Assembly (NCBI GenBank): GCA_019925095.2
Contig: CM034406.1
Span: 7,505,388 to 7,569,387 of the forward strand
DNA length: 64,000 nt
Source: Dendrolimus kikuchii
Taxonomy: Eukaryota; Arthropoda; Insecta; Lepidoptera; Lasiocampidae
Reading direction: 5' to 3'
Shown here piece by piece: positions 43,345-54,653 of the stretch. The notes under the pieces were generated by a model. That model was given only the letters and a program-made list of their open reading frames with translations. It made no database searches and was not told the origin of the DNA. The position numbers and the translations under genes were made by a program. The number at the start of each line of letters is the position of its first letter. Within the stretch, counting starts at the first letter, position 1.

Positions 43345-44110
43345 TACTCAACCTTTTGGTCTTTGTCGTGAGTCGCGATATAAAAAATATTATCACTTTT
43401 TTTAATTTAAGTAACTTTAGACTAAACTTCACATTTAGTGTGTAGATACTAGGTATCATTTATAGTGACATAACATAATGTTCAATAATTCAAGCCATAA
43501 ACATTCGTCGTCACGACACTGTGAATGAAAAACTTGTTACGAAGCATTACGACGATAGTATCTCAATAGTTATGGCAAAAAAACATAGTTGACACCTGAT
43601 TTTGAGTCACCTTACCGGTTTTTAGGATTCGATAGCCATTTTGGCAGAAAACAGAACCTTATGAAATCGTCATATTATTTGTATGTCTATTTATCTCGAT
43701 TTTATATGTTCCAGTCATATTTCTCGGAAACTACTCTAGGTCTATGTTGGAGAAATTTGGAAAGAACATAATTAAAACTACCCTTTAACGGTTTTGAGCG
43801 CGGTAATTTATTTCATTTTTATTCTGACATTTCGGCTACTTTTCAATAGCCGTCATTACGGAAGAGAAAGAGGTCAAATGTCAATGTTAAAATTATTATT
43901 TAGCCTGCCCCAACTTTTTTAACTTAATTATTTAATTTTAATTTTTGTTTATTGTTTTCTCTGTGGGAGTAATCTAATTTACCACCGTTTCGCGACACGA
44001 CTTTTACGAAAATTCGCTTGTACATCAAATTTCTTGAGTAGTTTTGGATGAGGTGATTTAGATTATGTGGCTTTTTTTAGCCGTCTAAAGCAACATAAAC
44101 ATAAAAATTA
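43345..44110. other. AT-rich spacer
   Basis: No supported feature. Confidence 0.4.
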
Positions 44111-44112
44111 TA

Positions 44113-44310
44113 AGTAGAAAGAAAGAAAAATTTTTAAGAAACAACGGTGTACTTACATTGTTTACGTTTATGTGTTTTAAAACTTAAGCATATTTTGAGA
44201 TTGTACGCCGCATTTACAGGAAACAAGGTTTGCTGCACTCAGCTTATTACTGTGCCGGAATTATATCCGACACAATGTTGATTTTCAGTGCAAACCTTCC
44301 TGTTAGCGTA
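44113..44310 (-). repeat. 3U LINE 3' end, copy 2
   Basis: Reversed: the right part carries ACACAATGTTGATTTTCAGTG (reverse of CACTGAAAATCAACATTGTG) and the left ends in AAAGAAAGAAA, the reverse of the (TTTC)n tail. Its order matches the copies at 36640 and 63185. Confidence 0.65.
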
Positions 44311-45149
44311 ATACCAAAACAACCCGATTTTTATGTTAGTAATGGTTTTTTAGAGTTTCGTAGCCAAATAACAAAAACATAGAGTTCGTTGCTGTACGGA
44401 ACTCTTCACTGTCCGTGGACTTCTACGCACTTGCCAGATTTTTTATTAGTTAAAATCTATAACTAAAATACAAAAAAATATCCTAACATGTGTAATTAAA
44501 TGATAATAAAGATTTCAAATATAAAAAAAAATGGCGAATACTACAATTACGTGCGTATTCCCTATTTTTCATTTATGTGTAATTATGTATGTATGTATAG
44601 TTAGTGTGGGATTTATATAACAAAACACATAAAACTTTGAGAACTGTTCTATTTGAATTCAAAACGAAGCATGTCGATCTAAAGTACAATAAATTGTAAG
44701 TTATGATTCCCTCTCAATAACTGCTTACTATGGACATGTGACCAAAATCGAAGTGAGAATAATCTTTCGTCGCTACCTACGCACGCTCGTTTTTATATCC
44801 GATTAGTAATTACGACTACCCCCAAATATTACTATAGTACAACAATAGGTGGCACTACTTGGAACAAATGTCATTAACAGTATGTATAATGTCTCTGCTC
44901 CATCTGGGAACAGATCGTCACGAAATTTTGCATACACGTTAGGGGTATAGAAAAGGACAAACGGTCATTCATCCAGGAAAGAGAAGTGTTCCTGAGGGGT
45001 AAATGAATATATACAAATAAATTAGCCTCGAGACGTTTTTGTGTTTGTAGTAGTGTACTGTCATCACATAAATAAATAAACGTGTGTGCGGAACCCGAAA
45101 GTGAAAAACACATATTCGTATACACGAACCTGCTGAAGATCTCTATACC

Positions 45150-45856
45150 TCTACAAATATTGTTATAACTTAGGTTCCGACAAAAACAAATTCCACCTGC
45201 ATATCTGTAAAAACACATTTTATTACCTGTCGGCATTTGAACTAATTGTAATTCTTTTATGATCGTCTTTTTTTGTTTACTTATTTATTGGCATACTTTT
45301 CTAGAGAACAGCCCATTGTTCTATTGTACCCGTTTATGGCCGCTTACGGCCGAATCATTAGCCAGGTGTTACAGATTACGTCGACTACGATAGGGGCACA
45401 TTTGTATTTGTGAGGTATAAAACGACGGCCTGATGGGTAGAGGGGGCAGTCGAGCGAGAACCACGATCAAGGCGAGACGTGTGAACATTTGGGAATCTAT
45501 TAGTGACGGACTTTGCACGTTTTATTGAATTACGACCTTCTGCATTACGTTTGGATTTGTTTTGTTCGGTTATATTTGTACCTGTGTTTGTATAGTTCTA
45601 ATAAACTCTATAATAATTCTAACGGCATTTTAATTCGAGTCCCGCACTTGTAAGAATATTATAAACACGAAAGTTTGTAAGAATGTATGTATGTATGTTT
45701 GTTACTCTTTCACGCAAAAACAACTGAATGGATTTTGATCAAACATTACAATAATATATCTTACACATCAGAATAACTTTATAAAGATATAGTGTAAATT
45801 ATCCAAAATATAACGATTTTCCATCATCACGCGGGTGAAACCGCGGGCGCAGCTAG
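45150..45856 (+). mobile_element. Helitron interrupted by a solo LTR
   Basis: The 5' end TCTACAAATAT (45150-45160) is separated from its continuation TATAAACACGAAAGTTTG (45660 onward) by the LTR. The rest follows the common lepidopteran order, with GTATGTATGTTTGTTACTC, GGATTTTGATCAAAC and ACCGCGGGCGCAG, to the CTAG end at 45853-45856, followed by T. The pre-insertion junction would be AAATAT joined to TATAAACACG. Confidence 0.75.
45161..45655 (+). mobile_element. Solo LTR, copy 3
   Basis: 495 bp from TGTTATAACTTAG to CACTTGTAAGA (degenerate TAACA), with ATAT on both sides (45157-45160 and 45656-45659). TATAAAA is at 45416-45422 and AATAAA at 45600-45605. It is inserted into the 5' end of a Helitron. 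Confidence 0.85.
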
Positions 45857-45999
45857 TAATAGTATCATTTTGTTTCCTTGTAAATGTTTGTCAAATAAAT
45901 TATTTTTTTTATGTTTGCGTATAGGCAAAATGAAATAATAAATAAATAGAATAATTAGATAGACTCACCCAAACCATCGTCGACTAAGGATGTCGTCCA

Positions 46000-46260
46000 C
46001 CTTGGCTTCAGACGCAGACATTACACATATACGGAAACTGAAACCACCTCAACCAATATCCAATACTTTTCAGGGCGTTTTTAGTATATCCGTCACGCTT
46101 GTCCAAGGCGGCTTGGCAGATTGGACACGTTGGTTATCTTAATGTGCAGGTTTCATCACGATGTTTCCTTCACCGTTGTTAGCACATGGTAATTTAAAAA
46201 CTGCCTAAGTGGTGCATACGTTCTGGCCAGGATACGAACCAGCACCCTTGGAATTTAGGA
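46000..46260 (-). repeat. tRNA-like SINE/LINE tail remnant, reverse
   Basis: Contains GTCACGCTTGTCCAAGGCGG, ATGTGCAGGTTTCATCACG and TTCACCGTTGTTAGCACATG. Its order is the exact reverse of the body at 31785-32180. Confidence 0.65.
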
Positions 46261-46280
46261 TTTTTGCAATACATTATATA

Positions 46281-46835
46281 CTAGCTGTCCGCGACTTCAT
46301 CCGCGTAGATTTTTTTCGAGAAACCCTAAAATAGCAGCTAATCCTTATAACATCAGTTATCTGCCAGTGAAAGTCCCGCCAAATCGGTCTAGTCCTTTCA
46401 GAGATTAGCCGGAACATCCAGACGGGAAAACTTTCAAAAATTGCATTTTCGGAATCTCCTGATCTGAATTATGCCCCCCCTGATTTTTTTCTCATTTTTA
46501 TTTTGACATTACAAACAGACACGTAATATACGAAAATGATCTACTAAAGAAAAACAATGTATATTTGAAAAGATGGCGTTCCGATCGCATTATATTGGCG
46601 CCATTGTTACCATTCTCTAACAAACACATCGTCATTGCAACGACAATGAGAACGGCAATTTAATGGCTCTTATAGTTAGATCTATCTTCGTTAGATGGCG
46701 TTGCGTATTCTGAATTAAACTTTGAGTTTCTCATTTCTAAGCAGAGCGTGTGGGACTCGCAACGACCGGTCGTTCACTCTGTCTACAAAATTTACATTAA
46801 CGCAAGTGAAGCCGCGGGCAAAAGCACGTAAGTGT
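46281..46835. mobile_element. Region bounded by two Helitron-type 3' ends
   Basis: The left end is A+CTAG (46280-46284) with TGTCCGCGACTTCATCCGCG, a reverse Helitron terminus. The right end, near 46797-46830, is GTGAAGCCGCGGGCAAAAGC, a forward terminus without CTAG. Two TTAGATGGCGTTGC-type motifs lie between. It is either two decayed elements or a compound copy. Confidence 0.4.
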
Positions 46836-47453
46836 ATATTTTGCGTTCTGCCCCAGTAAAAGCAATAGGTTAATTGCCATTCGTTGTATTTAAATTTTTA
46901 TTACCTTGACTCGGCGTCGATTTCAATTCAAATTAGTTACAAAATCCAGAGATATAAATATTCTTCCAAGTTGAATGGTTGAATATTATTTTATTCATAA
47001 GTACGACACAAATGGCGATTGATATTGTATAAATAAAACTGGCTTATGTAAGTTCGCTACTATATTATTTGCTTTAGTGGTTTTAAGTAGCAGATAATGA
47101 ATACACCACTGTAGGGCTTGGGCTCCGTTTTCATTTCAGAAGGATCCGACGGCTAAGTTTTATTTTTTTATGGTTTGATAGCTAGACCTTTAAGCCTTTA
47201 AGCTAGATCTTAGATTACATAGTTTCTTCAATTAGTTAAGTCTACGTATAGTCTAGCTGAATTGTGGGTTATCAACTGACGCCATTCAACGGAGTTCTTG
47301 TAACAACTCGAAACCCGCCAAATCTCACAAGGCTAAGGGCAGGTAAACATCTAGACGTGCGCAAGTTGGAAACGCGTATGTAGCGTTCTTCTATTAATAT
47401 AATTTGGATATGATATACAATTCAAATTTGAAATAAAAAGTTTTTATACGAAA

Positions 47454-47849
47454 TCTATAATGTAATAAAATTCTGCTTTAAAAAGAAACAACTGGAATAC
47501 TCTAAGTATATAAACGATGGAGAACACGACGCAATGTTTTTAGATGTCTGTTTGTCGATTTGTCTGTTTGTTCGGGATTCGCGTAAAACTACTGCGTTAA
47601 ATTCGATACGGTTTTCGCTGATCGACAGCAAATTTTAGGTAATCAAATGTGTGATATTTCTAATCCCGAGAATCCCACGGGAAATTTCCCGGGAGTGGTT
47701 TACAGTTGTTCGGGTGCATAAAAGTTAGCTTGTTTTGACACAGTTTTCAGTAAAACGAGTTTACATTCTTTTTTAAATACTACTTGGTGTCCCGGGAATC
47801 CCGCAGAAATTTCAGGTCAAACGTGAGCGAAGTCGCGGGCATATCCTAG
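47454..47849 (+). mobile_element. Hel-2 Helitron, full length (396 bp)
   Basis: Forward copy. The 5' terminus is TCTATAATGTAATAAAATTC at 47454, preceded by A. The interior has CCCGAGAATCCCACGGGAAA and the GAAGTCGCGGGC hairpin, and the CTAG end is at 47846-47849, followed by T. There is no coding content. Confidence 0.8.
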
Positions 47850-47854
47850 TTTTA

Positions 47855-48000
47855 AATAATAATGATAACTCGATCACAACACTTGTCATCGTCAGAGAAT
47901 AATCGCGCAGCATATGCGACCTGAATAGTGCTAATAACATCCCATAAAATTCATCATGTACGTGAATTTAAGAAGAATCGATACTAGAGACATCTTATTG
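47855..48000. other. Spacer
   Basis: Nothing recognised. Confidence 0.3.
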
Positions 48001-48002
48001 CA

Positions 48003-48075
48003 AAGTTGGCAAACAGGCAGATGGCCCTGCTGTTGGAAAGTGTTTACCATCGCCTATTAATGTTTGCGGCCTTTA
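48003..48075 (-). repeat. Short Rep-A-related retroposon end
   Basis: AAACAGGCAGATGGCCC...TGGAAAGTGTTTACC...GCGGCCTTTAGG, the same layout as the piece at 36370-36480. Confidence 0.45.
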
Positions 48076-48505
48076 GGTTGAGATATTTGTTAAACGCGAA
48101 CCTATACCATAATGAGAAAATAAAAATATAATAAGGCTAATAGTTTCACGTCGATATTATGTGTGGGCGATCGAGCCGACGTTGAGTGCTGTAATTGAAA
48201 CAGTGATTCCAACATCGTTCTACCACCTCAAAAACGACATCTAGCAAACAAGATGTAACCATCAAGACAACGCTTTGAACTACTAGAATTGTCAATCCTG
48301 CTAATCTTCTCTTAACTGCATACTGAATGACTATACTATTTTTAACCATTTATTTTACGTTTGACGTTTACACACCTATCAAGTTGCGCAATTCTTAACA
48401 GTAAATTTCACATGCTACAAATTCCATAATTGTCATACTTCATTGTTACTTTCGACGTAGGACATATTGACATTCTGCAAGTAGTCTAATGCACAGACTC
48501 TAAAC

Positions 48506-48922
48506 CAGGGATTCCCAAAGTGGTCGATATCGATCTCTGGGGTCGGTATCGGTTTATCAGGGGTCTACATAAATGAAAACTGATTTTGGGGGTCGACGAG
48601 GTCTAAAAATTGATCCCTATTAATTAACAGAAGTTCTTATTTAAAACTTTCAAGATACTGTAAGAACTTGTTGTAAGAATGACTTATTAGTCATTCTTAC
48701 AACAAGTTGTTACACGTAATACGTTTTAGTAGGAAGTGTCATTGTTGTAATTCTAAAAAACTCAACAAGTCAGTAAGTGTGCACAAGTTCGTACAAGATG
48801 AAAAACTCGAGAAGACAATAAAGCGTGGAGAAGTTCGTGCAAGATAATTTAGCTAAGGGGGTTTGAGGTTTCAGTTCATTTTGAAAAAGGGGTCTCTTGC
48901 CCAAAATAGTTTGGGATCTCTG
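48506..48922. mobile_element. hAT MITE, 417 bp, perfect 8-bp target duplication
   Basis: Target duplication CTCTAAAC at 48498-48505 and 48923-48930. Ends are CAGGGATTCCCAAAG (left) and TTTGGGATCTCTG (right). Inside is a perfect hairpin (48665-48708) and a GAAAAAGGGGTCTCTTGCCC stretch near the right end. No transposase was seen. Confidence 0.88.
48665..48708. repeat. Perfect 19-bp inverted repeat inside the hAT MITE
   Basis: AACTTGTTGTAAGAATGAC (48665-48683) and its exact reverse complement (48690-48708), loop TTATTA. Confidence 0.95.
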
Positions 48923-48934
48923 CTCTAAACTAAC

Positions 48935-50300
48935 GAATTTATACTTTTTACAATCTGGACCCAAGAATGTATGAAATCCTATCCGTCTTCTTTAATCGCA
49001 ATAAATCGATTTGAAATGATAATATTGTACTGAAAAGATAATAAATAATACGTCATTTATTTAGAATTAAAAGGTCATATTTTTGCTTTTATTTGACTTT
49101 TAAGTATAAACATGTGGGTTACGACATGTTTAGGTGACACAATATTTTTGCAAATTGCAAACATAATTATTCATAGAAATCTATTCATAAAGAAACTCGT
49201 TTTTGGAACGAAGTTTCTTATCGCACGTTACTCGGCGGATGGGAGCTAGATGGAAAAAAAGGGTTAACCGCAATGAAAAATGCTAGCCGCTGTATAGTGT
49301 ATGGTCCCTTTATGTCATCTGTGGATTCTGCGCGATACTACTGTACTTTGATATTGGTTGTATGTATACTTCGATGGTCTTCGATGGTTCGATGATTTTC
49401 GATACTTATTAACACTGAGACGTTTTGATACTTTTTGAGACATTTTGAGAATTTTAAGAATTTTTAAGACTTTAGGAAAACTTCATTCCAGTGAGGTGTC
49501 CCAAAGACACCTAATTATTATTTTTTAAATCGAATTGGTCACGCTTTAGGGTATACTAATATGTCTATATCGAGGGCTTCATAACAAATAGGCGTACAGA
49601 CAAAAGTGCAGTTTTACACAAGGGACAAAATTGTGAATAAAACAAAACTAGTTGATTGTATAATGCTGAAATTTGGAATACCCATCTATTTAGGTACACT
49701 TCCATACTTGTAAGACTTTCTAAATTGTAACATACATAGATTTTAGTAAACAACAAAAAAATGGCATTTTTGCGTATACGCCCATTTGTTATAAAGCGCT
49801 AGATATGTATAATGATGACCTATGATCGACATGTCAAAAGTAAAATAAACCGTTGGATACATTTTATTTGTAATTTATGCAAAATTTAATTGCCTATGCG
49901 TTTTACGCAAAATAGTTAGCGTATGTGCTACGTCTGATTATTGTGTCACAATCGCGATGAACTTGTTACTTAAGTCACTTGTAAAATTTTGAATTCAAAG
50001 TATTGTAATTATGTATTTATTTACACGAATAATTACAATATATTACGTGTATGAACTATTACAAGGTCTATGTATTATTGAAGGTCTGACCGAATTAAAA
50101 AATCATTTTATATGTAATAATGTCCTTGGTTTTAAATTATTGTGTTGATAATATTAACAATTAAAATTGAGGCGTCTATTTGTAATTTCAAAATAAATGC
50201 TGATAGTTATGTGAAAACTGCTATTACAAACATAAATAGAATTAGGCATCATAATATCACATTATGATGCCTAATTTTATTTATGTTTGTGTCTATGAAT
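48935..50300. other. AT-rich DNA
   Basis: Repeated CGATGGTT/CGATGATT and GAGACATTTTGAGAATTTTAAG motifs near 49370-49460 look like a short decayed internal repeat. Nothing else is recognised. Confidence 0.35.
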
Positions 50301-50309
50301 ATTTTATTT

Positions 50310-50720
50310 ATTTATTTTCGAAAGGGTTATATTCCCGAATTGATGAGGGATCTCAGGTAAATCGAGAGTAACCCTCATTGAAGTGCGCCGAGTGCCTACT
50401 TTCTTTGTAAGAAAAGCTTGTCTACGCGTACCAGTATTACAACTTGTACAGGCACTTAATTGTTTTCTATGCATGTTACGGGATTTCTCCGTCAATTGCG
50501 AACCTATTTTCAAATTGTTTTTTTATTCGAAAGAGTACACTCCCGCGGTGGTTCCATTATCATCGAGCCAGGATCTGATGAGTGGATTGAAATCGACAGA
50601 AACCCTTGTTAAAGAGCGTCTACACTGAATAGTGAGATGGTAACCTTGTGTACGCGTGCCAGAAGTAAAATTTCTACAGGCGCTTAATATATTATTTCTA
50701 AAGCTATTCAAGTATTCACG
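50310..50720 (-). repeat. GCCTGTAGAAA tandem-unit repeat, two units, reversed
   Basis: Two units on the minus strand. Reversed landmarks: TTGTACAGGCACTTAA and TTCTACAGGCGCTTAA (reversed GCCTGTAGAAA), GGATCTGATGAGTGGAT, and ACCCTTGTTAAAGAGCGTC. The repeat is otherwise the one at 57040-57695. Confidence 0.7.
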
Positions 50721-50809
50721 CAACTAAAAAGTAAACTATGCTATATCAGCTATGTCGATAATCTTGGTTCTTTTATAGATATCTTGTTTCTGATTTTATC
50801 AATAATAGG

Positions 50810-50950
50810 CACTCCTAACGTAACATACTGAGCGACCTTCACTGTATGAACCAGCCCCACTGTCATTGTCCACGTCTCGGCACCATACATCATGACAGGC
50901 AGGACGCACTATTAGTTGGTTTTCATCTCCAAGCGTACCCAATAGTTTCT
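50810..50950 (-). pseudogene. RTE-like LINE fragment
   Basis: The minus strand reads CVLPVMMYGAETWTMTVGLV, then TVKVAQYVTLGVP and a region like IDKIRN. That is the conserved 'VLPVM.YGAETWT' block of RTE-type LINEs. A short internal deletion removes the segment after VAQ. Confidence 0.65.
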
Positions 50951-51189
50951 GAGAAATATCACTGTGATATACAAAAACAAACGGACGGAGATAATGATAC
51001 TGTATGGGTTCCGTTTATGCCAGAATGTCTGCGGTACCCCAATTTTTTTTTCCTAAGTTGTGCTATTGCCAATTAACATATGATAAATTGTTCATTAATT
51101 AATCCGAATTAAGACCGCGCGGGAAACAGTCTACCGGACACCGTTACGTGATTATGATATAATTTAACCGGTCATCCTGTAATCAACAA

Positions 51190-51500
51190 TGATCACGTTT
51201 GACTTTTTACAATCATTTGACTGTATTCATGTCTATAAGATTCCTGCGACTGCATCGCGACTTTTCGTTGTTTTACACGGTTCCACTGTTTTTGCCATTT
51301 AGCTGCTGAAGGGGGTGCCCCGTAGAGGGTGGCAGAGCGAGATGGAATGCTCCTCCGTCGCAAAGGAATATTTTCCAGCGAGGCTAGTGTTGTTTCTTGC
51401 AGGCTTAGGCCCATTTGTATATATTCTTTGTACGTTTCGGGGAACGTTTGCGACCTCCATTATTGCACAGCGTCATCTATTGGCTTGTAACTGTTCCACT
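51190..51500 (-). other. Unidentified moderately GC-rich block with a 74-codon frame
   Basis: The minus-strand frame (about 51414 down to 51193) has residues such as RSIPSRSATLYGAPPSAAKW and no recognisable domain. The block is richer in G+C than its surroundings, so it could be a decayed retroelement or an old exon. I cannot support a function. Confidence 0.25.
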
Positions 51501-51786
51501 ACACTGCCATAGAAAATGTTTAAGCGAAAATATCCTACATCTCAAAAACAAGTTAAAGAATCTTGTTCAAACCAATATTCATTGAAAGTTTTTGAAGTGA
51601 AACTTCTTTAGAATCGTTATAATTTGAAACTCGATGAAACGAAAAACATATATATACATTGGCTGTGTACTAAATCTTTAAGTTGTTATAAAACTATGTC
51701 TGCAAAATGAATTTACAGTGAGGCACGATATTGCAAGCAAAATCGCAGGATTAAAACTTAATTGAATATATTAAAAAAACTTGAAT

Positions 51787-51997
51787 GTAAAGCGCATATT
51801 AGACGGGTCACTTTAGTCTTTCAATTTGGAAAAATCAACCAGAGTGATCCATATAACGCATAAACTTGAATTATTCAAACAAGCAAAAAAGTTCTAACAC
51901 CAAAACGAAAGACGAAAGACATTTGAGAGTAAGCCTTCTGTGTCTTTTATTAAATTGATTAAATTTGATTGATCGGTCTAAAATCAGCATTAAACAT
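51787..51997. mobile_element. Pal-2 MITE copy 3
   Basis: The left end GCATATTAGACGGGTCAC mirrors the right end GATCGGTCTAAAATCAGC. It carries AAATCAACCAGAGTGATCC in common with copies 1 and 2 and has a longer middle than they do. Confidence 0.6.
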
Positions 51998-52004
51998 TTT
52001 TTTT

Positions 52005-52870
52005 TTCTTAAAAATCCTTCAAATGGGATACTGGACGAATAATGAAACAAAAAGAAAGTATTTCTCGAAATTTGGTTTGATTAAATTTCTTTTAAACTCT
52101 CACAGATTCTGGGTAAAGATATTCACGGCTTTTAATTTTTAAGCACACGTCATGTTTCTGCCTACTTTTTTTTAGACAAGTACAAACTTCTATCCGCTAG
52201 TGTTCCACTAGAATAGCATAGCGCGGAATAGGGAATAAATGATATTACTCAGAACGCTGCTAAAATATACGCCACTGGCGTCATGCTGCGCCATTGACTT
52301 TCAAGTCAAAATAGCAAGTCGAATGTCCCTAGGAATACTGAACTAAATGCTAAATACTAGGGATGCTAAAAGTACGGGCGATATAGGGAATCTGGCCGGA
52401 AAGAAATATGGATCATACTTGTGGATTCATTTTTGCCCTGCCTCTCTATATTTTGCGAGTGGCAAACCAGCCACCACAAAGTTATGACTAATTTGTTACA
52501 CTCTTATGATCATAATACGATATTAATTTGAAGTGTGTGTAAAAGTATTTAAGGTTTATATTATGAAGTGTTTTTTATTAAGATTATGTAACATCAGTTG
52601 TAGGATTAGTAGGCAATTGAATTAACGAATGTGCTGGTGTAATTATATAGTAATAATCTCCGGTCGCTTAGCTTACTGGTTCTTTGTTTAATTTTTGATG
52701 GAGATTTTGAAAATAAGCTTATACTTTACAATTGATGCCAGTGGAATGGACCCTATGTTGTAAGTACATTAAATGGTTTGTGTATGTACGTAAGCAATTC
52801 TTTCTCTGTTGCGTTGCACCAGTATATAGTATAATCGCTAATTTAAAATATGGATGATTGTAATAAAACT
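52005..52870. other. AT-rich DNA, nothing recognised
   Basis: No supported feature. A GC-richer patch at 52200-52300 has no clear structure. Confidence 0.35.
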
Positions 52871-52878
52871 ACGTTTTA

Positions 52879-53115
52879 TCTTATACTAATATATAAAACT
52901 GAAGAGTTTGTTTGTTTGAACGCGTTAATCTCAGGAACTATTCATCTGATTTAAAAAATTCTTTTAGTGTTAGATAGCCCATTTATTGAGGAAGGCTTAT
53001 AGGCTATATAGCATCACGCTAAGACCAATAGAAGCGGAGCACCAATGAAGACTGTTTCAAAATCGGGGGGTTTTGAAAACAAATTTCACGCGGACGACGT
53101 TGCGGGCACAGCTAG
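52879..53115 (+). mobile_element. Hel-1 Helitron copy A, full length (237 bp)
   Basis: Starts TCTTATACTAATATATAAAA, preceded by A. Ends with GCGGACGACGTTGCGGGCAC then AGCTAG at 53115, followed by T. The A/T boundary, TC start, hairpin and CTRR end are the signature of a Helitron. It includes GAACGCGTTAATCTCAGGAAC. Confidence 0.85.
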
Positions 53116-53261
53116 TTATGTATACAAGTCGCGAAAACTTAAGAAAATATTATGCATGATTGTGTTTAATTCAATGATAGTACTAATATTGTTAATTAAC
53201 ATAATAAAACTCGGATCTAGAATATGTATTAGGTAAAACTTAAAGGAAAGCCTTATTGTTT

Positions 53262-53406
53262 AAGGCCCGATTTCTATATCTTACTGATCGTTCATTAGCC
53301 TTACTATCAAATTTAAAATTTGACAAAAGCTCTATACGTCTAATGTCAAAATTCAATTGATGGTAGGGAAAGTGGATGCATAGTAAGATATAGGAACCGA
53401 CCATAA
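53262..53406. mobile_element. Pal-1 MITE copy 7
   Basis: Begins CCGATTTCTATATCTTACTG and ends TAAGATATAGGAACCGACC. The inner GCCTTACTATCAAATTTAAA and TGATGGTAGGG blocks mirror one another. Confidence 0.65.
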
Positions 53407-53521
53407 GGCGATCTCTTCCAGAGAACTTCCTACTCTTAAGAGAAATTACAATCCATTACAATTACTGGCGAGGTGTAGGAATTTTTTGAAACAAATAATA
53501 ATTTAAAAAATCTGTATGTGA

Positions 53522-53615
53522 AGAAAGAAAGAAAGCTTTTATATTATCGACACACACAAAACACCAAATATATATTATCATTTTAGCTGTTCTACGCCGC
53601 AATTTGACTATTATC
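53522..53615 (-). repeat. 3U LINE 3' tail fragment, copy 3
   Basis: Reversed tail AAGAAAGAAAGAAAGC with ATATTATCGACACACACAAAAC; the far end reads TTCTACGCCGC. It matches the last part of the copy at 44113-44310. Confidence 0.45.
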
Positions 53616-53866
53616 TAAATTTTATAATATGTTTTATACATATTTATAGAATGAAACGTAGAGTACAATCGGTGTATCATGAGTATAAAATCGTAAATAC
53701 TATCTCATACAATGTATAAACCACTCAACTCAATTTTCGTAATTTTTTTTTCAAATGTTTGATAAATGTCCACTATAAATTCAAAAGTAAGAAATGTAAT
53801 GTAAATGGTCCCTCCATTTACAAATTTGGAATCAAATGTCTCCTCACTTATAGACTTATCTAGTCA

Positions 53867-54095
53867 CTAGCTGTGCCCGCGACATCGTCCGCGTGGAATT
53901 TGTTTTCAAAACCCCCCGATTTTGAAACATTCTTCATTGGTGCTCCGCTCTTGGCGTGATGATATATAGCCTTCCTTGATAAATGGATAAATATCTAACA
54001 CTGAAATTTTTTTCTAATCAGACCAGTAGTTCCTGAGATTAGCGCGTTCAATAAAACAAAATACAAACTCTTCATCTTTATATATTAGTATAAGA
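53867..54095 (-). mobile_element. Hel-1 Helitron copy B, full length (229 bp)
   Basis: Reverse copy of 52879-53115. The CTAG end is at 53867-53870 (reversed), preceded by A. The 5' end TCTTATACTAATATATAAAG is at 54095, followed by T. It lies about 750 bases from copy A in inverted orientation. Confidence 0.85.
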
Positions 54096-54653
54096 TTAAC
54101 AAACAGTCTTATGATTTTTCAATGTGTGACGATACCCCACGCCGGCTAACACGCCTACGTAGCATATTGAAAAAAAAATCTTTCCATAGTTATGTCCTAT
54201 ATATGTGTATGGCATGAGCCATAATTTTTTAACGACTTCTCTACATCTTTGTGTAGCCACATATAAAATACAACTTCTTGCCAAATGTTATTTATATAGA
54301 ACCAGTAGCTTTTTAGAAAAATGGACGGCCGATGGAGATTTCAAAACGGTTCCATTTTTTGCTAAAATAGCTAGACAGTAGCAACACAGTAAAAATAATT
54401 TCGTAATTTATATAATTATTTAAATTTGGCTAAAAAGTTGTATCAATTATGTTATGTTAATTCTAAAAGGATTTTGTAATTGCTAATCTGACATTTTGAA
54501 AACTACTACAACATAGTTCGACGAAGGTCACATTTAAATACGTGTATCTCTTACGAGCGATTATTTCTTAAAAGCACTAATGGTTTTTACGGCTTTACCG
54601 ATGTAAACTTTGGTTCCGTAGGCATCTTGCGAAAAATCTCAAATTCCGAGGGC

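Noticed and set aside
43345..43400. Right end of a hAT starting at 42645
   Set aside because: GGTACTCAACCTTTTGG is in the same orientation as the left piece rather than inverted, so it cannot be its other end.
44874..45236. 120-codon minus-strand frame
   Set aside because: It crosses the left edge of the solo LTR at 45161, so it cannot be a single ancestral protein.
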